Source of the DNA: Atherix ibis
Taxonomy: Eukaryota > Arthropoda > Insecta > Diptera > Athericidae
Reading direction: 5' to 3'
Assembly (NCBI GenBank): GCA_958298945.1
Contig: OY282608.1
Span: 80,586,806 to 80,650,805, forward strand
DNA length: 64,000 bases
The position numbers were made by a program, and so were the translations under genes. How positions within the stretch are numbered: the first letter of the stretch is position 1; every line of letters begins with the position of its first letter. The notes beneath the pieces were generated by a model. It ran no database searches, was not told the origin of the DNA, and saw nothing but the letters and a program-made list of their open reading frames with translations. This document shows, one piece after another, positions 1-14,649 of the stretch.

Positions 1-1259
1 AACAAACCAACAAAACAACAAACCAACAAACCAACGAACCAACAAACCAACAAGCCAACTATCCAACAAACCAACACGCCAACAAACGAACAAACAAACA
101 AACCAACAAACCAACAAACCAACAAACCAACAAACCAACAAACCAACAAGCCAACAAGCCAACAAACAAACAAACCAACAAATCAACAAACCAACAAACC
201 AACAAGCCAACAAACCAACAAACCAACAAACCAATAAACCAACAGGCCAACAAACCAACAAACCAACAAACCATCAAACCAACAAACCAACAAACCAACA
301 AATCTACAAACCAACAAACTAACAAGCCAACAAACCAAAAAACCAAAAAACCAAAAAACCAACAAACCAACAAGCCAACAAACGAACAAACGAACAAACC
401 AACAAACCAACAAACCAACGAACCAACAAGCCAAGAAACCAACAAATCAACAAACCGACAAACCAACAAACCAACAAACCAACAAACCAACAAACCAACA
501 AACCAACAAGCCAACAACCCAACAAACCAACAAGCCAACAAACGAACAAACGAACAAACCAACAAACCAACAAACAAACAATCAAATAAACCAACACACC
601 AACAAACAAACAAACCAACAAACCAACAAACCAACAAACCAACAAACCAACAAACCGACAAACCAACAAACCAACAAACCAACAAACCAACAAACCAACA
701 AACCAACAAGCCAACAACCGAACAAACCAACAAGCCAACAAACGAACAAACGAACAAACCAACAAACCAACAAACCAACGAACCAACAAGCCAACAAACC
801 AACAAACCAACAAACCAACAAACCAAAAAACCAACAAACCAACAAACCAACAAACCAACAAACCAACAAACCAACAAACCAACAAATCAACAAACCACCA
901 AACCAACAAGCCAACAAACCAAAAAACCAAAAAACCAACAAACCAAGTAACCAAGAAACCAACAAACCAACAAACCAACAATCCGACAAGCCAACAAACC
1001 AACAATGCAACAAACGAACAAACCAACAAGCCAACAAACCAACAAGCCAACAAACCAACAAACCAACAAACAAATAAAGCAACAAACCAACAAACCAACA
1101 AACCAACAAACCAACAGGCCAACAAACCAACAAACCAACAAACCATCAAACCAACAAACCAACAAACCAACAAATCCACAAACCAACAAACTAACAAGCC
1201 AACAAACCAACAAACCAACAAACCAACAAACCAACAAACCAACAAACCAACAAACCAAC

Positions 1260-1995
1260 AAACCAAAAAACCAAGAAACCAACAAACCAACAAACCAACA
1301 AACAATCAAACCAACAAACCAACAAACAAATAAACCAACAAACCAAAAAGCCATCAACCCAACAAACCAACAAGCCAACAAACGAACAAACAAACAAACC
1401 AACAAACCAACAAACCAACAAACCAACAAGCCAACAAACCAACAAACCAACAAACGAACAAACCAACAAACAAACAAACCAACAAACGAACAAACCAACA
1501 AACCAACAAACCAATAAACCAAAAAAACCAACAAACCAACAAACCAACAAGCCAACAAACCAAAAACCAACAAACCAAAAAACCAAAAAACCAATAAGCC
1601 AACAAGCCAACAAACCAACAAGCCAACAAACGAACAAACCAACAAACAAACAAACCAACAAACCAACAAACCGAGAAAACAACAAACCAACAAACCAACA
1701 AACCAACAAACCAACCAACCAACAAACAAACAAACCAACAAAACAACAAACCAACAAACCAACGAACCAACAAACCAACAAGCCAACTATCCAACAAACC
1801 AACACGCCAACAAACGAACAAACCAACAAACCAACAAACTAACAAACCAACAAACCAACAAACCAACAAACCAACAAACCAACAAACGAAAAAACCAACA
1901 AACCAATAAGCCAACAAGCCAAAAAACCAACAAGCCAACAAACGAACAAACCAACAAACAAACAAACCAACAAACCAACAAACCAACAAATCAAC
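1260..1995 (+). repeat. Segment duplicated about 9.97 kb downstream
   Basis: Rare marks occur here in the same order and spacing as at 11225-11968: an AATCAA unit (T at 1306 and 11271), a seven-A spacer (from 1521 and 11486), the CCGAGAAAAC mark (1671 and 11636) and the ACTATCC mark (1787 and 11751). The offset is 9964-9965 bp at all four, and 9973 bp at the AAATCAAC mark (1991 and 11964). This is a direct paralogue with very few length changes. Confidence 0.8.
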
Positions 1996-3932
1996 AAAAC
2001 AACAAACCAACAAACCAACAAACCAACAAACCAACAAACCAACAAACCAACAAACCAACAAACCAACAAACAAACAAACCAACAAAACAACAAACGAACA
2101 AACCAACGAACCAACAAACCAACAAACCAACAAGCCAACAAGCCAATAAACCAACTCGCCAACAAACGAGCAAACGAACAAACCAACAAAACAACAAACA
2201 AACAAACAAATAAACCAACACACCAACAAACAAACAAACCAACAAACCAACAAACCAACAAACCAACAAACCAACAAACCGACAACCCAACAAACCAATA
2301 AGCCAACAAGCGAACAAACGAACAAACCAACAAACCAACAAACCAACGAACCAAAAAGCAAACAAACCAACAAACCAACAAACCAACAAACCAAAAAACC
2401 AACAAACCAACAAACCAACAAACCAACAAACCAACAAACCAACAAACCAACAAACCAATAAATCAACAAACCAACAAACCAACAAGCCAACAAACCAAAA
2501 AACCAAAAAACCAACAAACCAAGAAACCAAGAAACCAACAAACCAACAAACCAACAAACCAATACACCAACGAACCAACAAACCAACAAACCAACAAACC
2601 AACAAACCAACAAACCAACAAACCAACAAACCAACAATCCGACAAGCCAACAAACCAACAATGCAACAAACGAACAAACCAACAAGCCAACAAACCAACA
2701 AGCCAACAAACCAACAAACCAACAAACAAATAAAGAAACAAACCAACAAACCAACAAACCAACAAACCAACAGGCCAGCAAACCAACAAACCAACAAACC
2801 ATCAAATCAACAAACCAACAAACCAACAAATCAACAAACCAACAAACTAACAAGCCAACAAACCAACAAACCAACAAACCAACAAACCAACAAACCAACA
2901 AACCAACAAACCAACAAACCAACAAACCAACAAACCAAAAAACCAACAAACCAACAAACCACCAAACCAACAAACAAACAAACCAACAAACCAACAAACA
3001 ATTAAACCAACAAACCAAAAAGCCATCAAGCCAACAAACCAACAAGCCAACAAACGAACAAACGAACAAACCAACAAACCAACAAACCAACAAACCAACA
3101 AGCCAACAAACCAACAAACCAACAAACCAACAAACCAACAAACCAACAAACCAACAAACCAACAAACCAATAAATAAACAAACCAACAAAACAACAAACC
3201 AACAAACCAACAAACCAACAAACCAACAAACCAACAAACCAACAAACCAACAAACCAACAAACCAACAAACCAACAAACCAACAAACAAACAAACCAACA
3301 AGCCAACAAGCCAGCAAGCCAACAAGCCAACAAACAAACAAACCAACAAACAAACAAACCAACAAACCAACAAACCAACAAACCAACAAACCAACAACCC
3401 AACAAACCAATAAGCCAACAAGCGAACAAACGAACAAACCAACAAACCAACAAACCAACGAACCAACAAGCCAACAAACCAACAAACCAACAAACCAACA
3501 AACCAAAAAACCAACAAACCAACAAACCAACAAACCAACAAACCAACAAACCAAAAAACCAACAAACTAACAAACCAACAAGCCAACAACCCAACAAACC
3601 AATAAGCCAACAAGCGAACAAACGAACAAACCAACAAACCAACAAACCAACGAACCAACAAGCCAACAAACCAACAAACCAACAAACCAACAAACCAAAA
3701 AACCAACAAACCAACAAACCAACAAACCAACAAACCAACAAACCAACAAACCAACAAATCAACAAACTAACAAACCAACAAGCCAACAAACCAAAAAACC
3801 AAAAAACCAACAAACCAAGAAACCAAGAAACCAACAAACCAACAAACCAACAAACCAATAAACCAACAAACCAACAAACCAACAAACCAACAAACCAACA
3901 AACCAACAAACCAACAAACCAACAAACCAACA

Positions 3933-4268
3933 AACCAACAATCCGACAAGCCAACAAGCCAACAATGCAACAAACGCACAAACCAACAAGCCAACAAACC
4001 AACAAGCCAACAAACCAACAAACCAACAAACAAATAAAGAAACAAACCAACAAACCAACAAACCAACAAACCAACAGGCCAGCAAACCAACAAACCAACA
4101 AACCAACAATCCGACAAGCCAACAAACCAACAATGCAACAAACGCACAAACCAACAAGCCAACAAACCAACAAGCCAACAAACCAACAAACCAACAAACA
4201 AATAAAGAAACAAACCAACAAACCAACAAACCAACAAACCAACAGGCCAGCAAACCAACAAACCAACA
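3933..4268 (+). repeat. 168-bp tandem duplication (21 octamers), two copies
   Basis: Two adjacent copies share the marks ATCCGAC (3941, 4109), AATGCAAC (T at 3966, 4134), ACGCAC (about 3974, 4142), ATAAAG (T at 4035, 4203) and AGGCCAGC (GG at 4077, 4245). Every offset is 168 bp, exactly 21 units. The only difference I noticed is one AAGCCAAC versus AAACCAAC unit. Near identity suggests a recent unequal exchange or slippage event. Confidence 0.88.
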
Positions 4269-5182
4269 AACCATCAAATCAACAAACCAACAAACCAACA
4301 AATCAACAAACCAACAAACTAACAAGCCAACAAACCAACAATCCAACAAACCAACAAACCAACAAACCAACAAACCAACAAACCAACAAACCAACAAACC
4401 AACAAACCAAAAAACCAAGAAACCAACAAACCAACAAACCAACAAACAAACAAACCAACAAACCAACAAACAATTAAACCAACAAACCAAAAAGCCATCA
4501 AGCCAACAAACCAACAAGCCAACAAACGAACAAACGAACAAACCAACAAACCAACAAACCAACAAACCAACAAGCCAACAAACCAACAAACCAACAAACC
4601 AACAAACCAACAAACCAACAAACCAACAAACCAATAAATAAACAAACCAACAAAACAACAAACCAACAAACCAAAAAACCAACAAACCAACAAACCAACA
4701 AACCAACAAACCAATAAACCAACAAACCAACAAGTCAACAAACAAACAAACCAACAATCAAGCAAACCAACAAACCAACAAACCAACAAACCAACAAACA
4801 AACAAACCAACAAGCCAACAAGCCAACAAGCCAACAAGCCAACAAACGAACAAACCAACAAACAAACAAACCAACAAACCAACAAACCAACAAACCAACA
4901 AACCAACAAACAAACAAACCAACAAACCAACAAACAAACAAACCAACAAACCAACAAACAAACAAACCAACAATCAAAAAAACCAACAAACCAACAAACC
5001 AACAAACCAACAAACTAACAAACCAACAAACCAACAAGCCAACAAGCCAACAAGCCAACAAGGCAACAAGCCAACAAACGAACAAACCAACAAACAAACA
5101 AACCAATAAACCAACAAACCAACAAACCAACAAACCAACAAACAAACAAACCAACAAACCAACAAAACAACAAACCAACAAA

Positions 5183-5214
5183 CAAATTAACAAACAAACC
5201 AACAAAAAAAAAAA
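5183..5214 (+). repeat. A-tract landmark, 11 A
   Basis: AAATTAAC (TT at 5187), two normal steps, then 11 consecutive A (5204-5214) and CCAAC. This is the most distinctive non-octamer motif of the array and anchors its higher-order repeats. Confidence 0.85.
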
Positions 5215-6997
5215 CCAACAAGCCAACAAACGAACAAACCAACAAGCCAACAAACCAAAAAACCAACAAACCAACAAACCAACAAACCAACAAACCAAAA
5301 AACCAACAAACGAACAAACTAACCAACCAGCAAACCAACAAACGAACAAACCACCAAACCAAAAAACCAACAAACGAACAAACCAACAAACCAACAAACC
5401 AACAAGCCAACAAACCAAAAAACCAACAAACCAACAAACCAACAAAGCAACAAACCAACAAACCAACAAAGCAACAAACCAACAAACCGACCAACCAACA
5501 AACCAACAAACCAACAAACCAACAAGCCAACAAACCAACAAACGAACAAACCAACAAACCAACAAACCAACAAACCAACAAACCAACAAACCAACAAACC
5601 AACAAACCAACAAACCAACAAACCAGCAAACAAACAAACCAACAAACGAACAAACTAACAAACTAACAAACCAACAAACCAACAAACCAATAAACAAACA
5701 AACCAACAAAACAACAAACCAACAAACCAACAAACCAACAACCCAACAAACCAACAAACCAACAAACCAACAAACGAACAAACCAACAAACCAACAAACC
5801 AGTAAACCAAGAAACCAACAAACCAACAAACCAACAAGCCAACAAACCAAAAACCAACAAATCAAAAAACCAACAAACCAATAAGCCAACAAGCCAACAA
5901 ACCAACAAGCCAACAAACTAACAAACCAACAAACAAACAAACCAACAAACCAACAAACCAAGAACACAACAAACCAACAAACCAACAAACCAACAAATCA
6001 ACAAACCAACAAACAAACAAACCAACAAAACAACAAACCAGCAAACCAACGAACCAACAAACCAACAAGCCAACTATCCAACAAACCAACACGCCAACAA
6101 ACGAACAAACAAACAAACCAACAAACCAACAAACCAACAAACCAACAAACCAACAAACCAACAAGCCAACAAGCCAACAAACAAACAAACCAACAAACCA
6201 ACAAACCAACAAACCAACAAACCAACAAGCCAACAAACCAACAAACCAACAAACCAACAAACCAACAGGCCAACAAAGCAACAAACCAACAAACCATCAA
6301 ACCAACAAACCAACAAACGAACAAACGAACAAACCAACAAACCAACAAACCAACAAACCAACAAGCCAACAAACCAACAAACCAACAAACCAACAAACCA
6401 ACAAACCAACAAACCAACAAACCAACAAACCAACAAACCAATAAATAAACAAACCAACAAAACAACAAACCAACAAACCAAAAAACCAACAAACCAACAA
6501 ACCAACAAACCAACAAACCAACAAACCAACAAACCAACAAACCAACAAGTCAACAAACAAACAAACCAACAATCAAGCAAACCAACAAACCAACAAACCA
6601 ACAAACCAACAAACAAACAAACCAACAAGCCAACAAGCCAACAAGCCAACAAGCCAACAAACGAACAAACCAACAAACAAACAAACCAACAAACCAACAA
6701 ACCAACAAACCAACAAACCAACAAACAAACAAACCAACAAACCAACAAACAAACAAACCAACAAACCAACAAACAAACAAACCAACAATCAAAAAAACCA
6801 ACAAACCAACAAACCAACAAACCAACAAACTAATAAACCAACAAACCAACAAGCCAACAAGCCAACAAGCCAACAAGGCAACAAGCCAACAAACGAACAA
6901 ACCAACAAACAAACAAACCAATAAACCAACAAACCAACAAACCAACAAACCAACAAACAAACAAACCAACAAACCAACAAAACAACAAACCAACAAA

Positions 6998-7029
6998 CAA
7001 ATTAACAAACAAACCAACAAAAAAAAAAA
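6998..7029 (+). repeat. A-tract landmark, 11 A
   Basis: Same structure and A-tract length as the landmark at 5183, exactly 1815 bp away (A tract 7019-7029). Confidence 0.85.
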
Positions 7030-8095
7030 CCAACAAGCCAACAAACGAACAAACCAACAAGCCAACAAACCAAAAAACCAACTAACCAACAAACCAACAA
7101 ACCAACAAACCAAAAAACCAACAAACGAACAAACTAACCAACCAACAAACCAACAAACGAACAAACCACCAAACCAAAAAACCAACAAACGAACAAACCA
7201 ACAAACCAACAAACCAACAAGCCAACAAACCAAAAAACCAACAAACCAACAAACCAACAAAGCAACAAACCAACAAACCGACCAACCAACAAACCAACAA
7301 ACCAACAAACCAACAAGCCAACAAACCAACAAACGAACAAACCAACAAACCAACAAACCAACAAACCAACAAACCAACAAACCAACAAACCAACAAACCA
7401 ACAAACCAACAAACCAGCAAACAAACAAACCAACAAACGAACAAACTAACAAACTAACAAACCAACAAACCAACAAACCAATAAACAAACAAACCAACAA
7501 AACAACAAACCAACAAACCAACAAACCAACAAACCAACAAACCAACAAACCAACAAACCAACAAACGAACAAACCAACAAACCAACAAACCAGTAAACCA
7601 AGAAACCAACAAACCAACAAACCAACAAGTAAACAAACCAAAAACCAACAAATCAAAAACCCAACAAACCAATAAGCCAACAAGCCAACAAACCAACAAG
7701 CCAACAAACGAACAAACCAACAAACAAACAAACCAACAAACCAACAAACCAAGAACACAACAAACCAACAAACCAACAAACCAACAAACCAACAAACCAA
7801 CAAACAAACAAACCAACAAAACAACAAACCAGCAAACCAACGAACCAACAAACCAACAAGCCAACTATCCAACAAACCAACACGCCAACAAACGAACAAA
7901 CAAACAAACCAACAAACCAACAAACCAACAAACCAACAAACCAACAAACCAACAAGCCAACAAGCCAACAAACAAACAAACCAACAAACCAACAAACCAA
8001 CAAACCAACAAGCCAACAAACCAACAAACCAACAAACCAACAAACCAACAGGCCAACAAAGCAACAAACCAACAAACCATCAAACCAACAAACTA

Positions 8096-11000
8096 ACAAA
8101 CCAACAAATCAACAAACCAACAAACTAACAAGCCAACAAACCAAAAAACCAAAAAACCAAAAAACCAACAAACCAAAAAGCCAACAAACGAATAAACGAA
8201 CAAACCAACAAACCAACAAACCAACGAACCAACAAGCCAACAAACCAACAAACCAACAAACCGACAAACCAACAAACCAATAAACCAACAAACCAACAAA
8301 CCAACAAACCAACAAGCCAACAACCCAACAAACCAACAAGCCAACAAACGAACAAACGAACAAACCAACAAACCAACAAACAAATAAACCAACACACCAA
8401 GAAACAAACAAACCAACAAACCAACAAACCAACAAACCAACAAACCAACAAACCGACAAACCAACAAACCAACAAACCAACAAACCAACAAACCAACAAA
8501 CCAACAAGCCAACAACCGAACAAACCAACAAGCCAACAAACGAACAAACGAACAAACCAACAAACCAACAAACCAACGAACCAACAAGCCAACAAACCAA
8601 CAAACCAACAAACCAACAAACCAAAAAACCAACAAACCAACAAACAAACAAACCAACAAACCAACAAACAAACAAACCAACAAACCAACAAATCAACAAA
8701 CCAACAAACCAACAAGCCAACAAACCAAAAAACCAAAAAACCAACAAACCAAGAAACCAAGAAACCAACAAACCAACAAACCAACAATCCGACAAGCCAA
8801 CAAACCAACAATGCAACAAACGAACAAACCAACAAGCCAACAAACCAACAAGCCAACAAACCAACAAACCAACAAACCAACAAACAAATAAAGCAACAAA
8901 CCAACAAACCAACAAACCAACAAACCAACAAACCAACAGGCCAACAAACCAACAAACCAACAAACCATCAAACCAACAAACCAACAAACCAACAAATCAA
9001 CAAACCAACAAACTAACAAGCCAACAAACCAACAAATCAACAAACCAACAAACCAACAAACCAACAAACCAACAAACCAACAAACCAACAAACCAACAAA
9101 CCAAAAAACCAACAAACCAACAAACCATCAAACCAACAAACCAACAAACCAACAAATCAACAAACCAACAAACTAACAAGCCAACAAACCAACAAACAAA
9201 TAAATTAACAAACCAAAAAGCCATCAAGCCAAAAAACCAACAAGCCAACAAACAAACAAACCAACAAAACAACAAACCAACAAACCAACGAACCAACAAA
9301 CCAACAAACCAACTATCCAACAAACCAACACGCCAACAAACGAACAAACGAACAAACCAACAAACCAACAAACTAACAAACCAACAAACCAACAAACCAA
9401 CAAACCAACAAACAAACAAACCAACAAAACAACAAACCAACAAACCAACGAACCAACAAACCAACAAGCCAACTATCCAACAAACAAACACGCCAACAAA
9501 CGAACAAACGAACAAACCAACAAACCAACAAACTAACAAACCAACAAACCAACAAACCAACAAACCAACAAACCAACAAACCAACAATCCAACAAACCAA
9601 CAAGCCAACAAACCAACAAACCAACAAATCAACAAACCAACAAAGCAACAAACCAACAACCCAACAAACCAACAAGCCAACAAACGAACAAACCAACAAA
9701 CAAACAAACCAACAAACCAACAAACGAACAAACCAACAAACCAACAAACCAGTAAACCAAGAAACCAACAAACCAACAAACCAACAAGCCAACAAACCAA
9801 AAACCAACAAATCAAAAAACCAACAAACCAATAAGCCAACAAGCCAACAAACCAACAAGCCAACAAACGAACAAACCAACAAACAAACAAACCAACAAAC
9901 CAAGAACACAACAAACCAACAAACCAACAAACCAACAAACCAACAAACCAACAAACCAACAAACAAACAAACCAACAAAACAACAAACCAACAAACCAAC
10001 GAACCAACAAACCAACAAGCCAACTATCCAACAAACCAACACGCCAACAAACGAACAAACAAACAAACCAACAAACCAACAAACCAACAAACCAACAAAC
10101 CAACAAACCAACAAACCAACAAGCCAACAAGCCAACAAACAAACAAACCAACAAACCAACAAACCAACAAACCAACAAGCCAACAAACCAACAAACCAAC
10201 AAACCAACAAACCAACAGGCCAACAAACCAACAAACCAACAAACCATCAAACCAACAAACCAACAAACCAACAAATCAACAAACCAACAAACTAACAAGC
10301 CAACAAACCAAAAAACCAAAAAACCAAAAAACCAACAAACCAACAAGCCAACAAACGAACAAACGAACAAACCAACAAACCAACAAACCAACGAACCAAC
10401 AAGCCAAAAAACCAACAAACCAACAAACCGACAAACCAACAAACCAACAAACCAACAAACCAACAAACCAACAAACCAACAAGCCAACAACCCAACAAAC
10501 CAACAAGCCAACAAACGAACAAACGAACAAACCAACAAACCAACAAACAAACAGACAAATAAACCAACACACCAACAAACAAACAAACCAACAAACCAAC
10601 AAACCAACAAACCAACAAAGCAACAAACCGACAAACCAACAAACCAACAAACCAACAAACCAACAAACCAACAAACCAACAAGCCAACAACCGAACAAAC
10701 CAACAAGCCAACAAACGAACAAACGAACAAACCAACAAACCAACAAACCAACAAACCAACAAGCCAACAAACCAACAAACCAACAAACCAACAAACCAAA
10801 AAACCAACAAACCAACAAACCAACAAACCAACAAACCAACAAACCAACAAACCAACAAACCAACAAATCAACAAACCAACAAACCAACAAGCCAACAAAC
10901 CAAAAAACCAAAAAACCAACAAACCAAGAAACCAAGAAACCAACAAACCAACAAACCAACAATCCGACAAGGCAACAAACCAACAATACAACAAACGAAC

Positions 11001-11250
11001 AAACCAACAAGCCAACAAACCAACAAACCAACAAACCAACAAACAAATAAAGCAACAAACCAACAAACCAACAAACCAACAAACCAACAGGCCAACAAAC
11101 CAACAAATCAACAAACCATCAAACCAACAAACCAACAAACCAACAAATCAACGAACCAACAAACTAACAAACCAACAAACCAACAAACCAACAAACCAAC
11201 AAACCAACAAACTAACAAACCAACAAACCAACAAACCAAAAAACCAAGAA
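8096..11250 (+). repeat. Block with two copies of the left module (about 8125-8955 and 10276-11106)
   Basis: No gene is present. The segments 8125-8955 and 10276-11106 have the same variant order, with both ends offset by 2151 bp. Each contains an AATCCGAC mark (8787, 10962), where the offset is 2175 bp, so a 24-bp length change lies inside. The same module resembles 1-1200. The intervening 9.1-10.27 kb carries ACTATCC and ACACGCC marks also seen near 58, 1787, 6073, 7864 and 11751. Confidence 0.72.
9250..9569 (+). repeat. 160-bp tandem duplication (20 octamers), two copies
   Basis: The AAACAAAC start, the ACTATCC mark (9311 and 9471 as AACTATCC) and the AAACTAAC mark (9371, 9531) are each exactly 160 bp apart. 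The copies differ at a few bases, for example AAACCAAC versus AAGCCAAC just before ACTATCC. Confidence 0.85.
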
Positions 11251-11968
11251 ACCAACAAACCAACAAACAATCAACCCAACAAACCAACAAACAAATAAAC
11301 CAACAAACCAAAAAGCCATCAAGCCAACAAACCAACAAGCCAACAAACGAACAAACGAACAAACCAACAAACCAACAAACCAACAAACCAACAAGCCAAC
11401 AAACCAACAAACCAACAAACGAACAAACCAACGAACAAACAAACCAACAAACGAACAAACCAACAAACCAACAAACCAATAAACCAAAAAAACCAACAAA
11501 CCAACAAACCAACAAGCCAACAAACCAAAAACCAACAAACCAAAGAACCAAAAAACCAATAAGCCAACAAGCCAACAAAGCAACAAGCCAACAAACGAAC
11601 AAACCAACAAACAAACAAACCAACAAACCAACAAACCGAGAAAACAACAAACCAACAAACCAACAAACCAACAAACCAACAAACCAACAAACAAACAAAC
11701 CAACAAAACAACAAACCAACAAACCAACGAACCAACAAACCAACAAGCCAACTATCCAACAAACCAACACGCCAACAAACGAACAAACGAACAAACCAAT
11801 AAACCAACAAACTAACAAACCAACAAACCAACAAACCAACAAACCAACAAACCAACAAACGAAAAAACCAACAAACCAGTAAGCCAACAAGCCAAAAAAC
11901 CAACAAGCCAACAAACGAACAAACCAACAAACAAACAAACCAACAAACCAACAAACCAACAAATCAAC
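11225..11968 (+). repeat. Downstream copy of the 1260-1995 segment
   Basis: This copy carries the CCGAGAAAAC mark split over 11636-11645 and the seven-A spacer starting at 11486. It joins directly to a block related to the 4.5-8.1 kb duplication, whereas the left copy joins to different sequence, so a duplication junction lies near 11.97 kb. Confidence 0.78.
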
Positions 11969-12099
11969 AAAACAACAAACCAACAAACCAACAAACCAAC
12001 AAACCAATAAACCAACAAACCAACAAACCAACAAACCAACAAACCAACAAACCAACAAACCAACAAACAAACAAACCAACAAACCAACAAACAATTAAA

Positions 12100-13520
12100 C
12101 CAACAAACCAAAAAGCCATCAAGCCAACAAACCAACAAGCCAACAAACGAACAAACGAACAAACCAACAAACCAACAAACCAACAAACCAACAAGCCAAC
12201 AAACCAACAAACCAACAAACCAACAAACCAACAAACCAACAAACCAACAAACCAACAAACCAACAAACCAACAAACCAATAAATAAACAAACCAACAAAA
12301 CAACAAACAAACAAACCAACAAACCAACAAACCAACAAACCAACAAACCAACTAACCAACAAACCAACAAACCAACAAACCAACAAACCAACAAACCAAC
12401 AAGTCAACAAACAAACAAACCAACAATCAAACAAACCAACAAACCAACAAACCAACAAACCAACAAACAAACAAACCAACAAGCCAACAAGCCAACAAGC
12501 CAACAAGCCAACAAACGAACAAACCAACAAACAAACAAACCAACAAACCAACAAACCAACAAACCAACAAACCAACAAACAAACAAACCAACAAACCAAC
12601 AAACAAACAAACCAACAAACCAACAAACAAACAAACCAACAATCAAAAAAACCAACAAACCAACAAACCAACAAACCAACAAACTAACAAACCAACAAAC
12701 CAACAAGCCAACAAGCCAACAAGCCAACAAACGAACAAACCAACAAACAAACAAACCAATAAACCAACAAACCAACAAACCAACAAACCAACAAACAATC
12801 AAACCAACAAACCAACAAAACAACAAACCAACAAAACAACAAACCAACAAACAAATTAACAAACAAACCAACAAAAAAAAACAAACCAACAAGCCAACAA
12901 ACGAACAAACCAACAAGCCAACAAACCAAAAAACCAACAAACCAACAAATCAACAAACCAAAAAACCAACAAACGAACAAACTAACCAACCAACAAACCA
13001 ACAAACGAACAAACCACCAAACCATAAAACCAACAAACGAACAAACCAATAAACCAACAAACCAACAAGCCAACAAACCAAAAAACCAACAAACCAACAA
13101 ACCCACAAAGCAACAAACCAACAAACCAACAAAGCAACAAACCAACAAACCGACCAACCAACAAACCAACAAACCAACAAACCAACAAGCCAACAAACCA
13201 AGAAACGAACAAACCAACAAACCAACAAACCAACAAACCAACAAACCAACAAACCAACAAACCAACAAACCAACAAACCAACAAACCAGCAAAAAAACAA
13301 ACCAACAAACGAACAAACTAACAAACTAACAAACCAACAAACCAACAAACCAATAAACAAACAAACCAACAAAACAACAAACCAACAAACTAACAAACCA
13401 ACAAACCAACAAACCAACAAACCAACAAACCAACAAACCAACAAGCCAACAAGCCAACAAACCAACAAGCCAACAAACGAACAAACCAATAAACCAACAA
13501 ACCAACAAACCAACAAGTCA
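12100..13520 (+). repeat. Third copy of the 1.8-kb module family (truncated)
   Basis: The AAGTCAAC mark (T at 12404), the AAATTAAC mark (12856) and the A tract (12873-12881) all sit 7669 bp from their partners in the 4.5-6.3 kb copy. The A tract is 9 bases rather than 11, followed by CAAACC rather than CCAAC. A second AAGTCAAC mark at 13517 ends the segment after 1113 bp, so this copy is shorter. Confidence 0.8.
12852..12881 (+). repeat. A-tract landmark, 9 A
   Basis: TT at 12856, A tract 12873-12881, followed by CAAACC instead of CCAAC. Confidence 0.85.
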
Positions 13521-14649
13521 ACAAACAAACAAACCAACAATCAAACAAACCAACAAACTAACAAACCAACAAACCAACAAACAAACAAACCAACAAGCCA
13601 ACAAGCCAACAATCCAACAAGCCAAAAAGCCAACAAACCAACAAACCAACAAACCAACAAACCAACAAACCAACAAGCCAACAAACCAAAAAACCAACAA
13701 ACCAAAAACCAACAAGCCAACAAACCAACAAACCAACAAACCAACAAGCCAATAAACAAACAATCCAACAATCAAACAAACCAACAAACCAACAAACCAA
13801 CAGACCAACAAACCAACAAACCAACAAACCAACAAGCCAATAAACAAACAAACCAACAATCAAACAAACCAACAAACCAACAAACCAATAAACCAACAAA
13901 CCAACAAACCAACAAATAAACAAACCAACAAACCAATAAACAAACAAACCAACAAAACAACAAACCAACAAACCAACAAATCAACAAAGCAACAAACCAA
14001 CAAACCAACAAAACAACAAGCCAAGAAGCCAACAAACCAACAAACCAACAAGCCAACAAACCAACAAGCCAACAAACGAACAAACGAACAAACCAACAAA
14101 CCAACAAACAAACAAACCAACAATCAAACAAACCAACAAACCAACAAACCAATAAACCACCAAACCAACAAACCAACAAACCAACAAACCAACAAACCAA
14201 CAAACCAACAAACCAACAAACCAACAAACCAACAAACCAACAAACCAACAAACCAACAAACCAACAAACCAACAAACCAACAAACCAATAAACAAACAAA
14301 CCAACAAAACAACAAACCAACAAACCAACAAACCAACAAACAAACAAACCAACAATCAAAAAAACCAACAAACCAACAAACCAACAAACCAACAAACCAA
14401 CAAACCAACAAACCAACAAACCAACAAGCCAACAAACCAACAAGCCAACAAACGAACAAACGAACAAACCAATAAACCAACAAACCAACATACCAACAAG
14501 CCAACAAACCAAAAAACCAACAAACGAACAAACCAACAAACCAACAAACCAACAAACCAACAAGCCAACAAGCCAACAAACCAACAAACCAACAAACCAA
14601 CAAGCCAACAAACCAACAAGCCAACAAGCCAACAAGCAAACAAACCAAC
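13521..14649 (+). repeat. Satellite block rich in AATCAAAC units
   Basis: No gene is seen. AATCAAAC units recur every few hundred bases, and the CCAAGAAGCC mark appears at 14021. A long run of consensus units lies at about 14163-14286. A pairing partner could not be fixed by eye beyond a general similarity to 15.0-16.5 kb. Confidence 0.65.

Larger units (their letters stand above)
1..4499 (+). repeat. Left diverse block of the satellite
   Basis: This stretch holds no gene. It has the widest mix of unit variants, including runs of AAACCAAA (332-360) and units such as AATCCGAC and AATGCAAC that are rare elsewhere. The AATCCGAC landmark (ATCC at 981, 2637, 3941 and 4109) is followed each time by an AATGCAAC-type unit and an AAACAAATAAAG motif, giving irregular spacings of 1656, 1304 and 168 bp. 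The same bar code returns with ATCC at 8787 and 10962. The block is therefore several unequal copies of one 1.3-1.7 kb module. Confidence 0.8.
4500..8095 (+). repeat. 1.8-kb tandem duplication (copies about 4500-6300 and 6301-8095)
   Basis: The AAGTCAAC mark (T at 4735, 6550), the AAATTAAC mark (TT at 5187, 7002) and the following 11-A tract (5204-5214, 7019-7029) are each 1815 bp apart. Toward the left edge the offset falls to 1807 and then 1791 bp, and between the right edges (CAGGCC, 6268 and 8051) it is 1783 bp. The copies therefore differ by whole lost or gained octamers. 1815 is one base short of 227 octamers, because a five-A spacer near 5850 drops one base. Confidence 0.9.

Noticed and set aside
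5204..5214. Poly(A) tail of a processed retroelement
   Set aside because: The A tract sits inside the satellite with no element body or target-site duplication, and it recurs at the same place in each module.
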